Origin: an uncultured Clostridia bacterium
Lineage (GTDB): Bacteria; Bacillota; Clostridia; Christensenellales; Borkfalkiaceae
Length of the DNA: 18,710 nt
Direction: 5' to 3'
Assembly: GCA_944369635.1 (NCBI GenBank)
Contig: CALVXL010000105.1
Span: forward strand, 1 to 18,710
In this document: positions 7,313 through 18,710 of the stretch, piece after piece
How positions within the stretch are numbered: position 1 is the first letter of the stretch
How the letters are laid out: each line of letters opens with the position of its first letter
Made by a program: the position numbers and the translations under genes
Notes under the pieces: generated by a model
Seen by the model: only the letters and a program-made list of their open reading frames with translations
What the model was told of the DNA's origin: nothing
Database searches by the model: none

Positions 7313-8119
7313 ATGAGTTTTTTCAGTGAATTAAAGGAAACTTTGGAAACGGGCGGAAGCATAGTGACCAAAACCGTGCAGGGCAAAAACACGGAAGTCG
7401 GCCGCAAAAAGATACAGCTCATCGAGGAAATGCGCGCACAGGGGTACGAGCTTGTCAACGAAATCGCCGAATCCGGCATTATTGAAGGTTTTTTGGGGGA
7501 TTCGGCGGGGACAAAGTACACCTTGACCTTTCAGCTGAACGAACAACTCGTTGCTGAAATCAAAGCGAAGAAAGAAAAACGCCGTAAGGAAGAGGAGGAA
7601 CGTGTCCGTCGGCAGAAACGCGATGAGGCAGTTCGTTTAGGGAAAGAGCAAAAAGAAGAAGAGCTGCGGAAACGGGAGTACGACGAGAAAATCGAACAAC
7701 TGAAAGAGCCGCTCGGCAGCGGTTGGAGTGTCGTTGCGGCAGGAGGGAAAAACGCAAAAAACGCGATAAAGGCCGTTAAGGCGTTTATGAAAGAGCAGGA
7801 CTGGAATTCTTTATCAAAAAAGATGTATTTGAAAGAATTTAAAAATACAATGAAGCGGAACGGAAAGGTTTTAGCGCTTAACAATTATGGCGAAAACCTG
7901 TGCAAAATGTTTTGCGAAAAGTTGAATAAAATGAAGTGCGAAGCTTGCGTTGAAGCTTATGACGAAGCTATGTTTGCGGCGCAAAGGACGTTGACGGGAT
8001 TGAATGGAATTATAGACGATTACGTATCTAAAATTTTAAGTAATGTAGTTTACAACGGCAAACCGACCGCCGAATATAAAAAACTCCTTGCGGCGGCGCA
8101 AGGCAAAAAAACAAAATAA
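7313..8119 (+). CDS. Unrecognised protein with central charged coiled coil
   Basis: I do not recognise this 268-residue protein. There is no signal peptide or clear membrane segment, so it is probably cytoplasmic. Residues 1-74 form a small domain containing IEEMRAQGYELVNEI and GTKYTLTFQ, a pattern that loosely recalls small DUF4177-like domains; this is a weak resemblance. Residues about 76-132 are an almost uninterrupted Lys/Arg/Glu-rich helix (KEKRRKEEEERVRRQKRDE) expected to form a coiled coil. Residues 133-145 (GSGWSVVAAGG) look like a glycine-rich linker, and 146-245 look mostly helical with cysteines at 197, 201, 209 and 212. The start is supported by GGGAG seven bases upstream and a good promoter. 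It stands alone between its promoter and terminator. Codons are more A-rich than in the neighbouring housekeeping genes, which could mean later acquisition. Confidence 0.75.
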   Translation: MSFFSELKETLETGGSIVTKTVQGKNTEVGRKKIQLIEEMRAQGYELVNEIAESGIIEGFLGDSAGTKYTLTFQLNEQLVAEIKAKKEKRRKEEEERVRRQKRDEAVRLGKEQKEEELRKREYDEKIEQLKEPLGSGWSVVAAGGKNAKNAIKAVKAFMKEQDWNSLSKKMYLKEFKNTMKRNGKVLALNNYGENLCKMFCEKLNKMKCEACVEAYDEAMFAAQRTLTGLNGIIDDYVSKILSNVVYNGKPTAEYKKLLAAAQGKKTK

Positions 8120-8158
8120 AAATAAAATAAAAAAGAGGGGCTGAGCGCAACAAACCGA

Positions 8159-8189
8159 AAGGACGGAGCGCAAAGGTCCTTCTTTTTTT
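8159..8189 (+). terminator. Intrinsic terminator of the coiled-coil protein gene
   Basis: AAGGAC (8159-8164) pairs with GTCCTT (8176-8181) around an 11-base loop, followed by C and then seven T (8183-8189). The stem is short, so this is a moderate call; position 40 bases after the stop supports it. Confidence 0.6.
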
Positions 8190-8213
8190 ATTGCGGATTT
8201 TTACATGGCGCAG

Positions 8214-8252
8214 AATAATAAAAACGGCTTACGGAGCGATCCCGTAAGCCGT
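8214..8252 (-). terminator. Intrinsic terminator of the XRE regulator gene
   Basis: ACGGCTTACGG (8224-8234) and CCGTAAGCCGT (8242-8252) form a perfect 11-base-pair stem with a seven-base loop. Read on the - strand it is followed by TTTTATTATT. On the + strand no T run follows, so it serves the - strand gene that ends at 8311. Confidence 0.8.
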
Positions 8253-8310
8253 AAAAGCCGCGTTTATAGCCGCGCGAGAAAAACCACGCGTGAATTGAAA
8301 TCGATTTTGA

Positions 8311-8658
8311 TTACTGCTTGTTTGCCTGCTGATTCTTCTTTGTTTTAAGATATTCCTTCAGCAGTTTGAAAATCATTTCGCGTTCGTTGCAGTCGGTCTG
8401 CTGTAAGAGCTCTAAAATATCGGCGATGTTTTTCGCGGGGGAATAGACATAGTTGTTGTCGATATTCATGCGCCCGATCAGATAATCCACGGAGACATCG
8501 AAGTAATCGGCGATTTCGATCAGCTGATCGAAAGAAGGCGCGGTTCTGCCGTTTTCCCAGCTGCTGATGGTCGCCTGCGTCACGTTGAATTGCGCAGCGA
8601 GATTTTTCTGGTTGATTTGTGCTTCGTTACGTAAATTCTTCAAATTGTTGCCAAACAT
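8311..8658 (-). CDS. Small XRE-family helix-turn-helix transcriptional regulator
   Basis: A 115-residue protein whose residues 6-62 are a full Cro/C1-type HTH domain: LKNLRNEAQINQKNLAAQF, VTQATISSWENGRTAPS with the recognition helix, and LIEIADYFDVSVDYLIGR, which closes the domain in this family. The remaining 53 residues are helical and charged (KNIADILELLQQ, REMIFKLLKEYLK) and may mediate dimerisation; no ligand or protease domain is present. Such stand-alone regulators often repress their own gene or a neighbour, but nothing here shows the target. A weak AAAGGT precedes the ATG. The gene is convergent with the coiled-coil gene and lies downstream of ispDF on the same strand, separated by 296 bases, so it is probably transcribed separately. 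No toxin partner is adjacent. Confidence 0.9.
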   Translation of the reverse strand: MFGNNLKNLRNEAQINQKNLAAQFNVTQATISSWENGRTAPSFDQLIEIADYFDVSVDYLIGRMNIDNNYVYSPAKNIADILELLQQTDCNEREMIFKLLKEYLKTKKNQQANKQ

Positions 8659-8954
8659 AATTCTTTACCTTTACCCTAAAAATTTTTCTTTTGCACACAA
8701 AAAACCGTTTTTTGTCGTTTCGGTAAAAACTTTTTTTCACTCACCATAAAAAAACACCGCAATTTCCGGCAAAATAACATTTAATCCAGGTCCGAAACGG
8801 CTTAAAATGATGATTGTGTTCATAACCGTAACATATCATATCACATTTTTGAAAATTTTGCGCGGATTTTACACCTCTTTTTCATAAAAATTTTAAATTT
8901 TTTGACATAAAATTTTTAATTAAGCTGAAATTTCCGGTTCGTTTTCCGTTAAAT
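8659..8954. other. AT-rich intergenic region between ispDF and the XRE gene
   Basis: About 296 bases with no credible gene. It should hold the promoter of the - strand XRE gene, but I could not pick a convincing -35/-10 pair. An inverted pair CGTTTCGG (8716-8723) and CCGAAACG (8792-8799), 68 bases apart, could be operator sites, or chance. No GC-rich hairpin with a T run follows ispDF, so its transcript end is unclear; several A/T-only dyads lie at 8850-8925. Confidence 0.5.
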
Positions 8955-10061
8955 TTACAGTGTTTTACTGTCTTTTTTAAGCAAAACCGAAGCGTAAGAA
9001 GCGATGCCTTCTTCCCGCCCGACGAAGCCGAGTTTTTCCGTTGTCGTCGCACTTATGCCCACGGATGATACGGGAATAGAGAGAACGTTTGCAAGATTTT
9101 GGCGCATTTCGTCTATGTAGGGAGCAAGCTTCGGGCGCTGTGCAAGTACGGTAATGCTGACGTTTTCGGGTTTGTAACCTTGCTCTTTGACGAAACCGAG
9201 CGTTTTGCGCAAAAGTTCGACGCTGTTTGCGCCTTTGTAAGTTTGGTCGGTGTCGGGGAAGTAAAAGCCTATGTCGCGCAGTCCCGCCGCGGAAAGAAGG
9301 GCGTCCATCAGCGCATGCAGCGGCGCGTCGGCGTCGCTGTGACCGAGCAAGCCCTTTTCAAAAGGAATCTTTATGCCGCAGAGGACCAGATCCCTGCCCG
9401 TTTCCAGGCGGTGGGTGTCATATCCGTTGCCCGTGCGGAAGGGAACGGAAAAATCCTCCTTGAATGTGAGTTTGCGGTTCTGAGGCGAACCTTTGCTCAG
9501 GTGCGGCGTTTTTCCCGCCGCCGCGAAAACGGAACTTTCGTCGGGATATTCGCCCGATGCGTTTTCGTACGCTTGAAGCAGCTCTTCGCGGTAAAAGCCC
9601 TGCGGCGTTTGTAGCATATAAACGTTTTCCTTGCCGTAAACTTGCGTTATATTTCCGTTTTCGGCGCGCGCAACGGTGTCCGTCGCCCGACAGGCCGCAA
9701 CGCCGCTCCCGTATTTTTTTACGTTTTCGATGCAATCAAGAAGGATTTCTTTTGTTACGTACGGGCGCGCGCCGTCGTGCACGAGCACGATTTCCGCCGA
9801 GGAAGCGAGCAGCCCGTTTCTGACCGATTGCGTTCGGCTGCTTCCGCCGCGCACGATTTTGAGCGCGGGGAAGAGCTTTTTGAGAATTTCTTCGTCTTCG
9901 GCGGATACGACGAGGACGATTTCTTCAAACAGCCCGCTTTCCGTAAAGGTTTGAACTGTCTGCTCCAGAACGGTTTTATCCGAGAGGGGCATGAGAAGCT
10001 TGTTCTTTTCAAAGCCCGCGCGCGTGCCTTTGCCCGCCGCGGCGATGATCGCGCCGATCAT
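8955..10061 (-). CDS. ispDF: Bifunctional IspD/IspF: MEP cytidylyltransferase and MECDP synthase
   Basis: One 368-residue protein joins two MEP-pathway steps. Residues 1 to about 207 are IspD, which makes CDP-methylerythritol from MEP and CTP: the nucleotide loop AAAGKGTRAG (7-16), K21, RGGSSRTQSV and HDGARP (95-100). Residues about 211-368 are IspF, which cyclises CDP-ME 2-phosphate to methylerythritol cyclodiphosphate: GNGYDTHRL with zinc ligands D215 and H217, LLGHSDADAPLHALMDALL with H249 as third ligand, FPDTD, and ATTTEKLGFVGREEG near the C-terminus. The intervening IspE step is not in the window. Fused IspDF proteins are known in several bacterial groups. The ATG overlaps the rqcP stop (ATGA), so the two genes are co-transcribed and probably translationally coupled. 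All catalytic residues I can check are present. Confidence 0.96.
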   Translation of the reverse strand: MIGAIIAAAGKGTRAGFEKNKLLMPLSDKTVLEQTVQTFTESGLFEEIVLVVSAEDEEILKKLFPALKIVRGGSSRTQSVRNGLLASSAEIVLVHDGARPYVTKEILLDCIENVKKYGSGVAACRATDTVARAENGNITQVYGKENVYMLQTPQGFYREELLQAYENASGEYPDESSVFAAAGKTPHLSKGSPQNRKLTFKEDFSVPFRTGNGYDTHRLETGRDLVLCGIKIPFEKGLLGHSDADAPLHALMDALLSAAGLRDIGFYFPDTDQTYKGANSVELLRKTLGFVKEQGYKPENVSITVLAQRPKLAPYIDEMRQNLANVLSIPVSSVGISATTTEKLGFVGREEGIASYASVLLKKDSKTL

Positions 10062-10303
10062 TCTTCCACCATTTCGTAAAGGGACGCCGCTTCGTCCTTC
10101 TTTACCGTTTCTTTTAAGGAAAGCACGCGGAATTTCAATCTGCCGCTCGCAAAGCGGATTTCCACCACGTCGCCGATTTTCAGCCGGTAAGCGGGTTTGA
10201 CTTCTTTGCCGTTGACCGAAACGCGGTTTCCGTCGCAGGCTTCTGCGGCGAGCGTGCGGCGTTTCAGGATGCGCGATACTTTTAAAAATTTGTCGATTCT
10301 CAT
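10058..10303 (-). CDS. rqcP: S4-domain RNA-binding protein, RqcP (YabO) type
   Basis: The 81-residue product is nearly all S4 RNA-binding domain: MRIDKFLKVSRILKRRTLA, then VSVNGKEVKPAYRLKIGDVVEIRF, with a short acidic tail. This length and sequence fit RqcP/YabO, which binds stalled large ribosomal subunits and works with RqcH in adding alanine tails during ribosome-associated quality control in Firmicutes; the alternative is a heat-shock Hsp15-type S4 protein with a similar role. The start at 10303 follows AAGGCAG by seven bases and matches the family N-terminus. A reading frame with an upstream ATG at 10393 would add 30 unconserved residues overlapping the divergent promoter region. It is first in a two-gene unit with ispDF, not in the mazG-yabP-yabQ-divIC setting known from Bacillus. 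It is divergent from rpoB. Confidence 0.9.
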   Translation of the reverse strand: MRIDKFLKVSRILKRRTLAAEACDGNRVSVNGKEVKPAYRLKIGDVVEIRFASGRLKFRVLSLKETVKKDEAASLYEMVEE

Positions 10304-10352
10304 GATTTTTCTGCCTTGTTTTTGGTTTTTTTTACTTTTTGCTAAAATTCGC

Positions 10353-10389
10353 TTGACTAATTTTGACAAACCGTTTATAGTAGTATAAT
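10353..10389 (+). promoter_or_regulatory. Overlapping promoter elements of rpoBC
   Basis: Two interleaved pairs are visible: TTGACT (10353-10358) with TATAGT (10376-10381) at a 17-base spacer, and TTGACA (10363-10368) with TATAAT (10384-10389) at a short 15-base spacer. Either would start transcription about 190 bases before rpoB. Confidence 0.65.
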
Positions 10390-10396
10390 GCATTAT
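10385..10396. promoter_or_regulatory. Perfect 12-base palindrome over the rpoBC -10 box
   Basis: ATAATGCATTAT is its own reverse complement and covers the downstream -10 TATAAT. It lies between the divergent rqcP and rpoB genes, so it could be an operator or the symmetric core of face-to-face promoters. Confidence 0.35.
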
Positions 10397-10582
10397 GATA
10401 GGTTATTATCGATTATTGTCGCTATTTTCCGCAAATCCGCGTATTCGGGGGAACGGATAAACAGCCGAAATTATCAGGTAATTTCTGAAAAAATCATTTT
10501 ATGATCAGATTATACACCATTTTGTGATTTTATTCAACCTGTCAAGCACAATTTAAAAAATTTTTTAAGGAGTGTGTTGTTG
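10390..10582 (+). other. Leader of the rpoBC transcript
   Basis: About 190 bases that should be the 5' untranslated region. It holds only weak dyads: ATCCG/CGGAT (10435-10439 and 10454-10458) and AAATTA/TAATTT (10468-10473 and 10479-10484). No riboswitch or ribosomal-protein binding site was recognised. AAGGAG at 10567-10572 is the rpoB ribosome binding site. Confidence 0.5.
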
Positions 10583-14575
<3,993 letters not shown>

Positions 14576-14591
14576 AAGGGAGGCGGCGTAA

Positions 14592-18242
<3,651 letters not shown>

Positions 18243-18248
18243 CGTAGG

Positions 18249-18279
18249 TTCCGCGGCGTCATGATAAGACGCCGCGGAA
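18249..18279 (+). promoter_or_regulatory. Strong GC hairpin without a T run after rpoC
   Basis: TTCCGCGGCGTC (18249-18260) and GACGCCGCGGAA (18268-18279) form a perfect 12-base-pair stem with the loop ATGATAA. TGATAAGATAA follows instead of a T run, so it is not a standard intrinsic terminator; it may protect the 3' end, cause pausing or be an RNase processing site. The 9-mer ATGATAAGA occurs in the loop and again at 18279-18287. A weaker AT hairpin, CGAAATA/TATTTCG, follows at 18326-18344. Confidence 0.65.
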
Positions 18280-18345
18280 TGATAAGATAAAACAGCAAAA
18301 AACCGAGCGGAAAACCGTGAAAAAGCGAAATATTTTGTATTTCGT

Positions 18346-18374
18346 TTGACTTCGTCCGCAATAAATGGTAAAAT
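18346..18374 (+). promoter_or_regulatory. Promoter of the rpsL (str) operon
   Basis: TTGACT (18346-18351), a 17-base spacer and TAAAAT (18369-18374) preceded by TGG, an extended -10. Transcription would start near 18381, so rpsL can be expressed separately from rpoBC. Confidence 0.82.
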
Positions 18375-18381
18375 AATCGAT

Positions 18382-18439
18382 GGCGGCTTACAAAACCGCC
18401 GAAAAAACAAGCTTCTTTAAACGGGCGATCCCGTTTTTT
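18382..18439 (+). terminator. Leader hairpin and intrinsic terminator upstream of rpsL, possible attenuator
   Basis: Just after the expected start site GGCGG (18382-18386) pairs with CCGCC (18396-18400). Then AAACGGG (18419-18425) pairs with CCCGTTT (18430-18436) around CGAT and ends in six T (18434-18439), a textbook intrinsic terminator. It lies between the rpsL promoter and the rpsL ribosome binding site, so it could stop rpoBC read-through, attenuate rpsL transcripts, or both. No convincing antiterminator pairing was found by eye. Confidence 0.7.
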
Positions 18440-18469
18440 GAATATCCGAAACTTTAAGGAGGTTAACAA

Positions 18470-18710
18470 ATGCCAACAATCAACCAGTTAATCAGACAAG
18501 GCAGAGAGCAGAGGGCGTACAAGTCCAAGACGCCTATCATGGAAGGTTGTCCCCAAAAGCGCGGCGTGTGCCTTTCGGTCACCACGACGACGCCGAAAAA
18601 ACCTAACTCGGCTTTGAGAAAGATTGCGAGAGTGCGTTTGACCAACAAGCAGGAAGGTGTCGTGTACATCCCCGGCGAAGGTCACAACTTGCAGGAGCAC
18701 AGCTCGGTAC
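18470..18710 (+). CDS. rpsL: 30S ribosomal protein S12, 5' part only (3' end outside window)
   Basis: The first 80 codons of S12, the decoding-centre protein of the small ribosomal subunit. MPTINQLIRQGRE is the usual N-terminus, then CPQKRGVC, TTTTPKKPNSALRK with the streptomycin-related lysine (Escherichia coli K42 region) in wild-type form, ARVRLTN, and YIPGEGHNLQEHS at the window edge. The segment after the N-terminus (QRAYKSKTPIMEG) and LSVTTTTP differ somewhat from the common forms KKSKAPALQG and TRVYTTTP. AAGGAGG at 18456-18462 lies seven bases before the ATG, a near-perfect ribosome binding site. As elsewhere in Firmicutes it follows rpoC and would be expected to lead rpsG, fusA and tuf. 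The second streptomycin-related site (P90 region) lies outside the window. Confidence 0.96.
   Translation, partial: MPTINQLIRQGREQRAYKSKTPIMEGCPQKRGVCLSVTTTTPKKPNSALRKIARVRLTNKQEGVVYIPGEGHNLQEHSSV

Noticed and set aside
5785..7521. A 578-codon open frame on the - strand opposite gdhA
   Set aside because: Shadow of gdhA; it runs through the gdhA terminator and the next promoter and resembles no protein family.
8311..8658. XRE regulator as half of a toxin-antitoxin pair with the coiled-coil gene
   Set aside because: The genes are convergent, not an operon, each has its own terminator, and neither product resembles a known toxin.
8902..8907. TTGACA on the + strand downstream of ispDF
   Set aside because: No -10 box at 16-18 bases and no + strand gene follows it.
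10304..10393. Upstream ATG extending RqcP to 111 residues
   Set aside because: The added 30 residues lack S4-family similarity and overlap the divergent promoter region; the ATG at 10303 has its own ribosome binding site.

Overview
The window reads as a chromosomal core-gene segment of a Gram-positive, low-to-mid GC Firmicute, most likely a member of the Clostridia. The evidence is the order frr-uppS-cdsA-dxr-rseP (as in Bacillus/Clostridium), Bacillus-like RpoB and RpoC, an rqcP-type S4 protein, an NADP-type GdhA, strong AAGGAGG-type ribosome binding sites and TTGACA/TATAAT promoters, many with an extended TGn -10. The lineage below class level cannot be fixed from sequence alone; an uncultured gut clostridial group is a guess.

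Layout. (1) Positions 1-4120, + strand: the 3' end of frr, then uppS, cdsA, dxr and rseP, all overlapping or nearly so, forming one operon for ribosome recycling, isoprenoid and lipid-carrier synthesis, CDP-diacylglycerol synthesis and intramembrane proteolysis. It is closed by a perfect hairpin terminator. (2) 4175-5562, - strand: a PlsC-like acyltransferase fused to a zinc ribbon and an unassigned C-terminal region, with its own promoter and terminator. (3) 5629-7207, + strand: gdhA (glutamate dehydrogenase) with a strong promoter and an unusual set of TTATGCA half-sites upstream. (4) 7239-8189, + strand: an unrecognised 268-residue coiled-coil protein as a self-contained unit. (5) 8214-8658, - strand: a small XRE-type regulator convergent with it. 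(6) 8955-10303, - strand: rqcP-ispDF, coupled by a 4-base overlap. IspDF supplies two further MEP-pathway steps, so together with dxr the window holds three of the seven enzyme activities of that pathway; uppS consumes its product. (7) 10353-18242, + strand: rpoB-rpoC behind a promoter and a leader of about 190 bases. (8) 18346-18710, + strand: promoter, leader with an apparent intrinsic terminator, and the 5' part of rpsL, which runs off the window.

No mobile elements, CRISPR arrays, tRNA or rRNA genes were seen. Most genes are ordinary housekeeping genes and I see no convincing new multi-gene system. The points worth a second look are: an enlarged lobe region and a very acidic C-terminal tail in RpoB; an Arg-to-Lys change in the rifampicin pocket; rpoBC lacking rplJ-rplL directly upstream; a terminator-like hairpin between the rpsL promoter and rpsL; a hairpin core shared by three terminators; the zinc-ribbon acyltransferase; and the orphan coiled-coil gene.
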